Assembly (NCBI GenBank): GCA_014529385.2
Contig: CM043942.1
Coordinates: forward strand, 59,575,184-59,635,183
Length of the DNA: 60,000 nt
DNA from: Adiantum capillus-veneris
Lineage: Eukaryota > Streptophyta > Polypodiopsida > Polypodiales > Pteridaceae
Direction: 5' to 3'
Below the pieces are notes generated by a model, which made no database searches, was not told the origin of the DNA, and saw only the letters and a list, made by a program, of their open reading frames with translations. The position numbers and the translations under genes were made by a program. Positions 11,801-23,394 of the stretch are shown in pieces; the stretch's first letter is position 1; every line of letters starts with the position of its first letter.

Positions 11801-12049
11801 GATCTATATAAAGGATTCTAAGGGAAAGTCCATATTCTACGACATGAAGATTGGAAAGCAATGCAACATGATCTTGGAGGCATTGAAAGATGAATTCACC
11901 AATCACTCTTCGACCACTTCGGGAGAAGAGACAACAACAACTGAAGAGAGCGACAGTAGCATCCAGGTGATGGGAGTCATCCTCAGGATCCAAAGAGATT
12001 AACACAATCTGAAACACACCAGAGAACGAAGATGGACCATCAGCTACGC

Positions 12050-13082
12050 AAACCTTGGTGGATACAAGTAAGTTACATTGGATGCTCTCTAATGAGCTAG
12101 CTAGTGAAGAGAGAGAAAAATACATCTTTATGCTAGGTAACTTCACCACACTATTCATTGCTGGTTATGACAAGATCACAGGGATCATAGTGGTGCAGCA
12201 CCACATAAGACTCAAAGAAGGAAGTAAGCCTATAGTGCAAAAGCTAAGAATTCTTGGGTAGTTCAGCAAGAAGCATTGCTCAAAGAGGTAAGTAATTTTC
12301 TATAGGCAGGTTTCATTTACCACGTCGAGGACTCAGAGTGGGTCTTTATAGTGGTGGTCACACCAAACAATAATGATAAGTGGAGGGTTTGTGTAGACTA
12401 TAAACCTATCAATGCAGCAACAAAGAGGGATCATTTTCCCCTCCCATTCCAAGCCAAGATTCTCAACGAGGTAGCAGGTCAGGCGCACTACACAATATGT
12501 GATGGGTACTCAGGCTACTTTCATATTAGCATTGCAAAAGAGGACCACAAAAAGACAACTATCATAACACCATGGGGATGTTTGGCCCCTAAGGTGATGC
12601 CTTTTGGCCTCACCAACACTCCGGCCACATTCCAATGCTATGTAACTTTTGTCTTCTAGACATATTTTGATAATTCAATACATGTTTTCGTAGATGATTT
12701 ATGCATCTATAGGTCTTGCTCTCTTCATTTGGGCAAGGTCTATGATGGCCTAGCCAGACTGCAATCCTTGGGTGGCCAACTTAATGTAGATAAGTGTCAC
12801 ATTGGTAAAAGAAAGGTCACTCTTCTCGGCCATGTAATCTCAACAAAAGGAATTGAGGCTGAACATAGCAAAATTCAAGCTTTAGTATCTTTGTCATCAC
12901 CCACAACAGCTAAGAAGATTTTCTGTTTCCTTCAGATGGTAAGGTATTTGAGCAGGTTCATTCATTTGCTCTCTCAAGTGGTTCTCCTTTTACAACAAGT
13001 CACCCATAGAGATGTCTTCATATGGAGTGAAGAAAATGAGCAACAATTAAGCGAAGTGAAACAAATCTTGGCTACACTTCCC
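12050..13082 (+). pseudogene. G2 reverse transcriptase (broken)
   Basis: RT motifs appear in order: W-R-V-C-V-D-Y-K-P-I-N-A-A-T-K-R-D-H-F-P-L-P and D-G-Y-S-G-Y-F-H-I (12351-12659). V-M-P-F-G-L-T-N-T-P-A-T-F-Q is followed by a stop, then F-V-D-D-L-C-I-Y near 12690, and L-L-G-H-V-I-S in 12729-13088. The catalytic F-V-D-D is kept, but at least two stops interrupt the frame. Copia-C enters just after A-T-L-P. Confidence 0.88.
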
Positions 13083-13226
13083 TATTGAGATGTAGAGAGA
13101 AAGCCTAGAGAGACAAGACAAGAGACACACCATGTACGCTCCCAAAGACTGATTTATATTGAGGACAAGATACAAATATATAGGTGAGACCAAGTTGAGT
13201 AGAGTGAGCCATATATAGCTCCAACA
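13083..13226 (-). repeat. Copia-C 3' LTR (about 144 bp)
   Basis: It matches 19206-19348 closely and ends AGCTCCAACA. The terminal TG is mutated to TA here. A C-rich/G-rich tract at 13227-13245 is the minus-strand PPT. LTRs this short are unusual for a copia element. Confidence 0.85.
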
Positions 13227-13469
13227 CCCCCACTCAAACAAAGGTCTCTAGCTTTGGATGAAAAAACCCTTGGGGAGTTCAAGGGAAAAACCGAAGCCCC
13301 TATACAACGTGAAAATATGAACCAGCGCGATGATGATGTGAAAGTGAGTTGTGTATCTATGTATAAATATACAAGTGAGTCATAGATCACAATGTGCAAA
13401 TGTGGAGTGTGCATAGTGCATGGTACCTATAGGAATGCAATGTCATATGTACAAAGCTACCACAATAGC

Positions 13470-15180
13470 AGAGAAGCTAATCTAGATAGAGTGAGGCCGA
13501 AGCAGCTCCAAGCTCCAAGCACAAGAGGATGAAACGTGACTCTTTGAGGCCTTTGGTAAGAATGTCTGCAATCATCTGGTCACTTGGGCAGTGTTCAACC
13601 ATAATGGTTCCTTTGCATACTTCATACCTAACATAATGATAATGAATAGCAATGTGCTTTGACTTGTTATGTTGAACGTAGTCTTTTGCAAGACTAATAG
13701 AACTTTGGTTGTCACACTGTAAGGATGTGCTAGAACGATAAGAGTGACCGATATCAACCAACATTTGTCGAATCTAGATCAGCTCACGAGTTGCAAGTGA
13801 TGCCGCGACTTTCTGACTCAGTTGTAGAAACTGCAACACAATGTTGTTTCTTGCTGGTCCAAGAAACAAGACAACCATTTAAAAAAAGAAGCAATTCTCA
13901 CTAGTGGATCGCATAGATAAATGTGAGCTTGCCCCAGTCTGCATCTGTAACCCAAAAGAGAAAGAGATTGCATGGAATCTGATGTGAGTTGTCGACGATA
14001 AACCAAACCAAAATTTGTAGTGCCTTTCAAGTATTTCAATACACGCTTTGCTGCAAACCAATGCTTAAGAGGAGGATGTGTAAGATGTTTTCCAAGATAA
14101 TCAGCAACCAATAGAATATCAGGACGAGTATTCATGCCAAGAAACTGAAGACATCCAATCGAGTTAGTATAAGGTTGATTCGTGACAAGTTGACCGCCAT
14201 TGTCAGAAGTGTTCGTCATAGAGCTCACAAGACTAGGTGAGTTGGCCGAATGTGCGGATTCCATACCAAATTTTTGAATAATATCTGCAAAAATAAACTT
14301 TGACTGTCAAAGAAATAAAATACCTTTTGTACGGTTTCGTTGGATCTGAATGCCAAGACATGAGTGAATCTCTCCAAGATCCACCATATAAAATTCAGAA
14401 GACAATAACTTTTTCACGTTGCTGAAGAAATCTCAAATCATTGGAAACAAGGATGGTATCATCCACATAAAGAGCAAGAATCACAAAGCGGCTACCTTGG
14501 CATTTTATGTATAAGTTGGGGTCTGAAGAGCAAGAGATGAATCCTTTAGAGGTGAGAAAAAGATCGAATTTTGTATACCAGGCTCGTGAAGCTTGTTTGC
14601 GACCATATTGTGCCTTATGGAGTTGAGAAACAAGGTATTCTTTACCTGGAATAACAAACCCTGCAGGTTGTTCCATATAAATTTCGTCTTTCAGGTCACC
14701 ATTAAGAAAAGCAATTTGCACATCCATTTGATGAGCTTCTAAATCAAATTGAACAGCAAATGCCAATAAAACTCAAACACTTGTAATGCGAACAACTGGT
14801 GAAAAGGTCTCTTGATAATCAACACCAGCTACTTGGGAGTAACCTTTTGCAACTAGATGTGCCTTGAACTTGTCAAAATATCCATCTGCTTTTTCTTTTG
14901 TCTTATACACCTACTTACACTTAATAGCTATACGACCAGGAGGTAGTTCACTTAGTATCCATGTACCTTTAGAGGTAAGATAATTGTACTCTGCTTCCAT
15001 AGCCTCTTGACATTGATCCTCTTGTGGTGAAGAGATAGCTTCATCATAAGTAAAGGGATCTTCAAAAGTAGAGAAAGCATTATCAACAATATCGTCATCA
15101 TAAACATGACATGAGCCATGTTCAAATTCAATACAAATGAACAAAAATATCAATATCATCATTGGCAACATTCGGAATGG
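13470..15180 (-). pseudogene. Copia-C reverse transcriptase and RNase H (broken)
   Basis: On the minus strand: E-A-M-E-A-E-Y-N-Y-L and G-T-W-I-L-S-E-L-P-P-G (15171-14911), then H-Q-M-D-V-Q-I-A-F-L-N-G-D-L and Y-V-D-D-T-I-L-V (14766-14395). The connection domain with L-K-G-T-T-N-F-G-L is at 14264-13818. RNase H C-D-N-Q-S-S-I-S-L and I-A-D-I-L-T-K-G-L are at 13764-13477. The catalytic Y-V-D-D is intact, but the pieces lie in different frames. Confidence 0.88.
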
Positions 15181-15329
15181 ATGGTTGTGAAGAGGAAAGC
15201 TTCTCTATAGGAAAATTTTATCATTTGCAAGAAATGGAAAAGCCTGAAGCAATGATTTAGTATCATCAGAATCATTCATGGACCATGAGCCTCCCATAAG
15301 TTGTTCGTTAAAAGTGGCATCACAGTTCA

Positions 15330-16260
15330 CAATTAGTTTCTTGGAGGAAGGTTCATAGAATTTTTAGCCTTTGGAAGTGTCAGAATATCCAATAAAAATA
15401 ACTTTAAGACCAGGAACATCAAGCTTTGTTCGTGTTTCTTTTGAACATGAATATAAGCAATGCATCCAAAGGTTCGAAAATGAGATACAGAAGGAGTGTC
15501 ACATGTCCATGATGTGATGGGTATCTTACTAGAGGGTGCAGTAGTAGAAAGATGATTCTGAATAAATATTGTTGTCAAAGTAGCTTCAGCCCAGAAAACA
15601 CAAGATAAACCAGAATGAATCAGCATACATCTTACATCATTGAGGATAGTGCGATTCTTTCGTTCAGCAATGCCGTTCTGTTGAGGTGAATATGGAATAG
15701 TGTGTTCATGATGAATTCCATTGTCAGCACAGTTACTCACAAACTCTCGAGAAACATATTCGCCTCCATTGTCACTACGAAGCTTCTTAAGGCGATGACC
15801 GGTTTGAAGTTCCGCAGCCTTGTGAAATTTTTTGAAAATAGATAAGGCCTCATATTTCTATCTAAGTAGAAATTCAGTCGTATAGCATGAGAAATTATCA
15901 ATGAAAGTAATGAAGTAGCGATATTGTGATCTCGAAGAAGGTAGAGGTCCACATATATCAGTATGAACAAGATCCAATACGTCATGAGAATGAGTTGTAT
16001 TTGAAAGAGAAAAGGGTTTACGATTGTGTTTCCCAAGAGCACAAAATTCACAAATTCCCATATGGGAATGGGATTTAAGATTCATGCCATGAAAAAATAT
16101 CACGACGTTGAAGATCAAGGAGTTTTGAGAAATCATCATGAACAAAACGATGATGCCATACTTTGCAATCATGATCACCTGGAGCAGTGACAACATTTGC
16201 TACAGCATCATTTTTTAGAGAGAGTTCAAACAAATTACCGTTTCGAGAAGCAGTGGCTAT
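15330..16260 (-). pseudogene. Copia-C integrase (broken)
   Basis: The zinc half-site C-E-F-C-A-L-G-K and the core start V-H-T-D-I-C-G-P occur in 16196-15858, followed by F-I-T-F-I-D-N. The C-terminal half has S-P-Q-Q-N-G-I-A-E-R-K-N-R with the catalytic Glu and V-F-W-A-E-A (15740-15333). The middle, with the second Asp, is shifted. Confidence 0.87.
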
Positions 16261-16419
16261 AGTCGGTCCACCTTTCTTAATTTTTCATTTGGTATGATCA
16301 AATCCAACAAACAGACCAAGACCAATAAGTCTAGCAACAACTGAAAGAAGATTACGTTGAAGATCAAGTACATGTAATACTCCTTGCAAAATTTGAGTGG
16401 AAGAAGATAAGGTACCAAG

Positions 16420-16929
16420 ATATCAGTCTCCAATACCCTTTACTTGACAAGTAGTATCATCAGCAAGATAAACTGGTAGTGGATGATAGTTATGGAGCCA
16501 CTTAGACTGATATGTCATATTTCTTGTAGCACCAGAATCAACAATAAAAAGTGATCCATCACGTACATGAAGCTTGTTTCTGGTACAATATTGTTTCGAT
16601 ATTTCAATACCATATGCTCTATTACAATCTGTGTCAAATCGACACTTATAGCACATATGAGTGCGATGATCAGATCGTCCACAATATTCACAACAAGAAG
16701 AAGAAGAGTCTCTAGATAAAAACGTGGTTGTTTCGTGGTAATATTATGTTGTTCATCGTATTTTTGTGCCCAATAATCATCTTCAGTATCGCCATTTCTA
16801 TTGTAGTAAGAACATTGCTTATTGGGAAATTTGAGACAAGAGAAAACATTACCGCGATGACCACCTCTATGGTTTCCTCGTTGAAATGGACACCTTCGAG
16901 CATAAAAAGCACATTCCATATGTTGTGAC
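16420..16929 (-). pseudogene. Copia-C gag C-terminus and protease
   Basis: A CCHC knuckle, C-E-Y-C-G-R-S-D-H-R-T-H-M-C, is read near 16700-16650 with a frame switch. The protease motif F-I-V-D-S-G-A-T-R-N-M-T lies in 16656-16423. The gag frame is cut at 16929 by the solo LTR and resumes at 17727. Confidence 0.83.
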
Positions 16930-17600
16930 TGTTAAGTATGGAGCCTGATTTACCCTTGTAATTTTCTGTGGTAAAAGCGCACATTTGTAAGGCCCCCATT
17001 ATGAGGAGAAGCCATCGTGCGTGAAGGAAAATCACTCACCGGAAACCAAAATTTTCACGGACAAGAATCAGGGGCAAGTTTAAAGGCCTCGGGGACGGAG
17101 GCCCCCGAGACTTTTTTTTCGCCGGAATATTATGGCCAGACGGCGGCCGGAAAACAATCAGTTGGTTGGCCGGTGGCCGGTAGTCAATGGCCGATGGCCG
17201 GTGGTTGGAAGTCAATGGCCGGTGGCCGGTGGTCCAAAGTCAATGGCTGATGGCCGGTGGCCGAATTCAAAAGCGGACTTGTCTTCTCAAGGGCGGCCAC
17301 ACATGGGCGGATTGGAGGGTCCGATTTGGACTTATTCGCACAAGGGCGGCTACACATGGCTGTCTCTCATAAGAGAGGGCAACCCTTTTGGCCTATAAAA
17401 GGAGGCCATTTCTACACACATTTTATAGTGTGAAGTTGATGCAACAAGGTGAGTGTGAGGTGGTGAGAGTGAAGCAAGGCGGGAGCTCCATTAAGGGTAT
17501 AATCCCTTTGTAAACTACTTCTTGTTTTGAAGTACTAAATCCATTGAGGGGGTGCTTTCCCGTGGACGTAGCCCACATTGGGTGAACCACGTATATCGTG

Positions 17601-17637
<37 letters not shown>

Positions 17638-17721
17638 CTATAATCTCGTGTATATAAATTTGTCTCTCTCCATTAAGTAATCTACTCAATTATCTATTTA
17701 GCTACGTCTTATTTCCTAACA
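16930..17721 (+). repeat. Solo LTR of the Copia-A family (792 bp)
   Basis: It begins TGTTAAGTATGGAGCC, ends TTTCCTAACA, and is the reverse complement of the Copia-A LTRs along most of its length. GTGAC at 16925-16929 and 17722-17726 is a perfect 5-bp target duplication. No internal sequence or second LTR is present, which is what LTR-LTR recombination leaves. It has an extra GC-rich block (about 17070-17120) and an extended GGCCGGT minisatellite (17150-17265) compared with 187-912. Confidence 0.93.
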
Positions 17722-17726
17722 GTGAC

Positions 17727-18430
17727 TTAGTCTCCTCTTGTGAAATCATAGTTGTATCACGACCAGCATTACGACGTTCTTGACGTTGAGAGTATTCAAT
17801 TAAGGACATGCAGGCTTGGTCAAAATCCAGACCATCTTTATTGAAGAGAATAGTAACAATGTTATCATAAGAGGAGTCCTTCACCGTATCAAGAATAAGT
17901 GTAATCAGTTGTTTTTGTGGAACAGGATCACCGGCAACAGCAATTTGATTAATAATAAATTTGAAAGATTCAATATGTCCGGTAAAGGCAGTACCAACTT
18001 CATATTGTAACTTGCTAAGAAACCCTCGCAAATAAAGTATTTCTGTAACAGATTTCTTCTGAAAGTTTGTAATAAGGTACTTCCATACATCGTGGGAAGT
18101 AGGTAGTTCATACATATCAAAAGCAAGAGGGAATCAATCAGAGCAAAAAGAATATACCGACGAACTGCTTTATCACATCGTTGCCAATCTGTATAGGCAA
18201 CATTCCAATCTTGAAATATAGGTCCTTCAGTGATAAGCACGTTGTCATTATCCGTATCAACAGGCTGAGGCGGACAAACACGATCTCCAAGAACAACATC
18301 AGAGAGTTCATCGCCTTCAAGAATTAACAATATCTTTGCTTTCGAGCCTAGAAATCCTTGGCCTTGGAAAGGAGGAACAAAACACTCGCCAAAAGGAAAG
18401 CCGTTGACGAGAATAGTCATAGCCATATCT
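17727..18430 (-). pseudogene. Copia-C gag N-terminal part (broken)
   Basis: Minus-strand reading from a methionine near 18426 gives a copia gag opening. It shifts frame and continues as W-K-Y-L-I-T-N-F-Q-K-K and L-R-G-F-L-S-K-L-Q (18115-17702), a UBN2-type gag domain. The right part (18430-19190) is a stop-rich leader ending at the PBS. Confidence 0.82.
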
Positions 18431-19193
18431 TGTTGCGAGAAGACGTATAAGATAAGATCGTAGAATCTGCACAGCATATATGGTGAAGGCCGCAATTGAG
18501 AATGAGAGAAATATGAGGACTGTATTCTGTCAATGATATACGCAAGAAGGATGCTCAATAACGTCCAAAGATTTGAGAGACGTCACCCAAAAAAGCAAGG
18601 AAAAGGATACATTAATAATAAAAGAGTCCTCAAAATAGAGTGGCGTGAGACGCAAGATTGACAGGGCCACAATATGAATAGAATAACGTTATATTTTCTC
18701 GTAAAAGTCGACGCCAAAATTAGAAAAATGATCGCGGATGATTCACGAAGATGCACAAGGACGAAAACTGCGTCAAGCTCAACTGCAGTAAAAACAACAT
18801 AACTTTCTACTGCGAACTCCGATTGACGCAAACCTAGAAATCAAATCGAAGAGCTCGAGGAGACGAACAAGTTTCAAGATGAAAAGTACCATGTATGTTG
18901 TGATCCATCGTGCTTTTCCCATTTCTCCAAATTTTGAGCAGAAGACCCCCAAAAATTGAGATGAAGTTCAGGGTGTCATCAACAAGAAAACTTGATCATT
19001 CAACGATTCATTAGATTGATTAGCAATAAGCACTACAAAAAACACTAATCATATTCTTCTTAACACAAAACAACCACAATTAACAAGAATCAACGCTCAA
19101 AAATAAAATTTGTAGCAATTTTGAATCTTACATGCAAATCGCATACACATACTGTTTTGTCACCATGAATTGAATCAGCGCGTGATCGTTACC

Positions 19194-19205
19194 TCTCTGA
19201 TACCA
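19194..19205 (-). promoter_or_regulatory. Copia-C primer-binding site
   Basis: The minus strand reads TGGTATCAGAGA directly against the 5' LTR at 19206. This is an initiator methionine tRNA-type PBS with one final mismatch. Confidence 0.88.
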
Positions 19206-19348
19206 TGTTGAGATGTAGAGAGAAAGAGAGAGAGACGAGACAAGAGACACACCATGTACGCTCCCAAAGACTGATTCATATTGAGGACAAGATACAAATA
19301 TATAGGTGAGATCAATTTCAGTAGAGTGAGCCATATATAGCTCCAACA
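19206..19348 (-). repeat. Copia-C 5' LTR (143 bp)
   Basis: It starts TGTTGAGATGTAGAG and ends CTCCAACA. Only a few differences separate it from 13083-13226. Confidence 0.87.
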
Positions 19349-19353
19349 TTTCC

Positions 19354-20310
19354 ACCATTGCACCCCCTAGATGGGACGAGCCATTTTATGTTAACCCAGT
19401 GTATAGAGAGTGATATACTTGGATGCATACTAATGCAAAAGGACCCCCAAACCTCTTTCATGCATCCTATCTACTTCTCTAGTCGCATCATGACTCCATT
19501 AGAAAAAGGATTCACCACAATAGAGCACATGGTGCTTGCATTGATGCTTTCCACTACAAAGTTCCACTCTTATCTATTTCCTAGACCCTTTGTAATTCTA
19601 ATGATAAAAGAGGTCTTTCCATATGTGATGCAACACATGTCTGTCTCATCTAGAATCTCTAAGTGGCTCGTTAGATTACAAGAGTTCGATTACACTATGC
19701 AAGTGGAGAATTCCACCAAGGCTAGTCTAGCAGGTATTCTTACTCATCGTCACCCTGAGAAGAAGCTAAAGGTCAACACAGAAGGTAAAGGAGTGAAACT
19801 AATGGTGGAAATTCCTAAGCTAGAAGGAGCTCACTGTCTTTTCTTTGATGGAGCATACAAAAAAACAGTGGACCAGGCTGCAGCAGCTGGCATCATCATT
19901 TACAATGAGCAAAAGCAAAAAGTATTCTCTATTGGATAGCTACTACACTCCCACTCCAACAATGAAGCAGAGTACGTGGACCTAAATCTTGGATTAAACA
20001 ATGTGTTTTGGAAGGAGTTCAGTGCCTAAATGTGTTTGGTGATTCCATGCTCTTGATTAAGCAGATAAATGGCACTTGGGTTTGTAAAAATCAGGTTTTT
20101 CTTGGCCAATTGCACCAAGTTAAGGATCTTTTAAGAAATTTTGAAGCAGTGCAGCTCTTTCATGTCCCTAGGGCAAAAAATCAAGAAGAAGATGCTCTAG
20201 CCAAGGAAAGAATACAAGATGTTCTTGTAGGAGCAATCAAATTGAAGCTGCCCCTCTTTCACCATAGTGATGCTATGCCTAAAATCATGAGCTTCTTAGA
20301 TACATAAGAA
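19354..20310 (+). pseudogene. G2 RNase H plus second (archaeal-type) RNase H
   Basis: The first RNase H continues the RT: D-I-L-G-C-I-L-M-Q-K-D-P and P-I-Y-F-S-S-R-I-M (19358-19500), with the tether I-S-K-W-L-V-R-L-Q-E-F-D-Y. A second RNase H fold follows: L-F-F-D-G-A-Y-K with A-A-A-G-I-I-I-Y (about 19840-19935), a stop, N-N-E-A-E-Y (about 19960), then V-F-G-D-S-M-L-L-I-K-Q-I-N-G and H-V-P-R-A-K-N (20008-20307). This D, E, D order is that of the extra RNase H of Tat elements. Both copies carry stops. Confidence 0.85.
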
Positions 20311-20324
20311 TGTCCTAAAGGGTA

Positions 20325-21595
20325 TACCAAGATCCAAAAACAATGGCATTCGAAAGACAACAAGAAATCGCCTTATAAAGAGTGCCTTGTACTGTAAGGG
20401 CAAAGACCAGATTCCCAGGCGTGTGCCAATCTCTAGTGAAATCACTAAGGTGATTTGAAGCTGACATGATGGTGTTTGCGGCAGCCACTTTTCTCTAGAT
20501 ATTACTAGTAGGAAGATTCTACAGACTAAGTTCTCTTGGCCTAGTCTGAACAGGGATGTGCATCATTGGTGTAAGACATGCAAAGCTTCTCAAGTATCAA
20601 ATGATCACTAACCTATGAGCCATAGACTCCTATCATCTCATATGGCATGTTTAAGAAGTGGGGAATATATGCAATGGGTCCTTCACCAAGGGCCCAATCA
20701 GGTAAATTGTACATTCTAGTTGGTGTAGACTACATGACCCGATGGGCAGAAGCAGCTCCCACCACACGAATTACAACCCAATAAGTGGTATTATATTTGA
20801 GCACATTTGTTGCCGCTTTGGCACACCTCTGGAGATAATATATGATAGAGGGCCTAGGTTCAGAGGTGAATTGGGGAGAGAACTTATGAAAAGCCTAGGT
20901 ATCACACGTCAACACTCAACTCCATACTATCCATAGTGTAATGGTCTAGTAGAAAAGATAAATGGCATGATATATAAGATCATCACAAAGCAGGTGAATA
21001 ACCACACAAGTGACTGGGATAAGCATCTCATGGCCGCTCTTTGGGCCTACCGCAGGACATTTCGAACATCACCAGGTTTCACCCCTTTCCATTTGGTATA
21101 TGGAGAGTAGGCCATTCTACCCATTGAGGTATAGATAGCCACCTTGCAAGTCATGGATGGGTAGTCAGTTACAGTGCCCAATTTTCCATCTCCGCAACCA
21201 CACCTTGGATCTAGAAAGGCTTCAACTAGATCGGGAACATGCAGTCAATTACTATGCAACACAAGCATACTGACGCCGACTCACATTCAGTCAAGGGATT
21301 AAGGAAAAGGGTCTAAAGAAAGGCATGTTAGCATTGAGATACAACAACAAATTCGACACTAGGAAAGATAAGAAGTTTTAGCCCATGTGGGAAGGTCCGT
21401 TCATCGTCAAAAAGTGATACACCAATGGCAGCTACAAATTGATGGAAGAAGATGGTCGAATTCACACAACCATATTCAATGGATGGAGGCTGAAAAGGTA
21501 CTTCTTAAGGTTTGATCCAGAGTTCATGCTAGATGTTAAGAGCAGGGAGATCCCTCCAACTCCACTGCTAGAGAGTCGAAAGCAGAGCTAGAGGT
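20325..21595 (+). pseudogene. G2 integrase (broken)
   Basis: The zinc region H-H-W-C-K-T-C-K-A is near 20560. The core has L-V-G-V-D-Y-M-T-R-W-A-E-A near 20720. It continues with C-C-R-F-G-T-P-L-E-I-I-Y-D-R-G (20742-20936), where the usual D-N-G is D-R-G, and N-G-L-V-E-K-I-N-G near 20945. The tail has W-E-G-P-F-I-V near 21390 and W-R-L-K-R-Y-F. At least six stops interrupt it. Confidence 0.86.
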
Positions 21596-21611
21596 ATAAA
21601 TGCCTCTAGCT

Positions 21612-21627
21612 AGAAGGGGAGGGCTAA
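21612..21627 (+). promoter_or_regulatory. G2 polypurine tract
   Basis: AGAAGGGGAGGGCTAA lies directly before the 3' LTR at 21628, the expected plus-strand priming site. Confidence 0.75.
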
Positions 21628-21977
21628 TGATGGCCGCCTTTGAGAGGCCACGGGAACTAACCCCAATAGGGGAGCTTCATAATGCAAGGGAAAAAAATAA
21701 AACATGATTTTTGTCTGTAGAAGACCGCCACCACCACCCTCTCTCTCCCCCTTTGCTCATGCATGCGTCCACAGTGCCCCCCCCCCCCCTGGCATCACCC
21801 TCTCCCTCTCCTCCATTATCCCCGCTCTCTCTCCTTCATTATCGCATGCAGCCAAAGGTTCTCTCTCCCCCTCTCGTTCGTCAACCCGGGGGGCTGCCAT
21901 GAAGCAAAGGTCACGCACCCTCTCTCTCTCTCCCTGACCCGCTCTCTCAGTCTCTCCCTTTCCCTCGTTCAATATCA

Positions 21978-22022
<45 letters not shown>

Positions 22023-22103
22023 GCTTGCTATTTACACACACACACACCCCACCTCAACCTCTCTCTCCCCATCTCTTTCTCTCTCTCCATGTCTGACTCT
22101 CGC

Positions 22104-22146
<43 letters not shown>

Positions 22147-23032
22147 TTCTCTCTCTCTCTTCACACACACACTTACACCCACACACACTCCCACATAGCC
22201 AGCAAAATCTCTCTCTCTCTCTTTTACCATGCACATACACACTCACACACTTACAAGCACATACACCCACACATTTACAAGCACATACACTCACACACTT
22301 ACAAGCACATACACATAGTTACATACACCCACACATTTACACACACTCACCATACATGAATATACACACACAAGTACACTACAATGCATTAGCGCACGCA
22401 TACATTCAAACAAACACATGCATGCCATACGCACGCACAAGAAGAAGAAAACCACAAGGATCTCAACAATCAACGCACATAAAAACAAAAAGGCATCAAC
22501 AAATCAGGCAATGGCAACAACGAATCAAGAAATGATGCCAATGGAATGCCCCGGCCGGTCCTGAAAATGACAAACGTGCTACAGTGACGTACCAACAAAG
22601 CCCGCCATTCACCAGCATCTTGTTCACGACGCATCTCCGGAGTATAAATCCGTAGGGTAAACTATTTTTTTTGTTTTCAAGTCAAAACCTTGTATAGAAA
22701 ACATTTGTATATTGCCACCTCTCTCTAGGTGATGGTCACAGAGGCCCTCCTATGAGATATCATTTTAAAGTTCTCCTAAAACAAAGCAAGGGTCAACCAT
22801 CTGGGACCCGACTCCTTGCCTTGTCTCTCCTGATTAGGTCCCTAACCTAATCAGATTATCCTAAACTAATGCAGCATGCACCTATAAAATAACACTGAGA
22901 GCTCACTATCAGGGGATCACTTGGGGGTGGGTCAGCACTTGAGAAGGAAGCCATGCACACACACTAACTCCGAGTGTCCCACACACAACAATAGGATCTC
23001 CATGCATATGGAATTTTCGCAGAGAGTGCACT

Positions 23033-23073
<41 letters not shown>

Positions 23074-23175
23074 CCATGGTCTCCATCTCGCCAAAACTAA
23101 GTTTTCTGTAAATACCACATGAATCAAGTCTATCCTCACATCTCGAGGGGTTTTCATCATCTACGCCTATGTATT

Positions 23176-23211
<36 letters not shown>

Positions 23212-23394
23212 TCTCTCTCTCTTTCTCTATGGTGTGCTGTATTAGTGCTATTTGAATTATTGTTGTCCATGTCCTAGCCACTCAAATCTATGTGGTGCCC
23301 CCCTCCCCCCCCCCCCGTTCACTCCCCGTACGAGCTCAGTGCACACGGTCCTGGCGTAGAGGCTCCTAAGGTTCATTTTGTACTTGTTCTTGTC
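21628..23394 (+). repeat. G2 3' LTR (1767 bp)
   Basis: It starts TGATGGCCGCCTTTGAG and parallels 7050-8709 block by block, including the CT and CA tracts. It ends CTTGTC against GGAAG. It differs from the 5' LTR by many substitutions and by microsatellite length changes, and has a (TG)n(CT)n run at 23178-23220. Confidence 0.87.

Larger units (their letters stand above)
13083..19348 (-). mobile_element. Copia-C: Ty1/copia element with very short LTRs, nested in G2
   Basis: Short LTRs (13083-13226 and 19206-19348) bound a minus-strand copia body that carries a nested solo LTR. Flanks read CTTCC (13077-13081) and TTTCC (19349-19353), a 5-bp target duplication with one mismatch and a one-base uncertainty at the left edge. 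G2 coding resumes at 19354. Without the solo LTR the element is about 5.47 kb. All copia domains are recognisable but broken. Confidence 0.88.
7050..23394 (+). mobile_element. G2: Ty3/gypsy element of the Tat type with long LTRs and dual RNase H, decayed
   Basis: The LTRs are 7050-8709 and 21628-23394. GGAAG at 7045-7049 and at 23395-23399 is a 5-bp target duplication; the 3' LTR seems to have lost its final A. The body reads gag, protease, RT, (nested Copia-C), RNase H, a second RNase H, integrase. A second, archaeal-type RNase H between the first RNase H and integrase is a known mark of the Tat group (Ogre/Retand relatives), and long LTRs fit. Stops occur in every domain. Confidence 0.9.
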
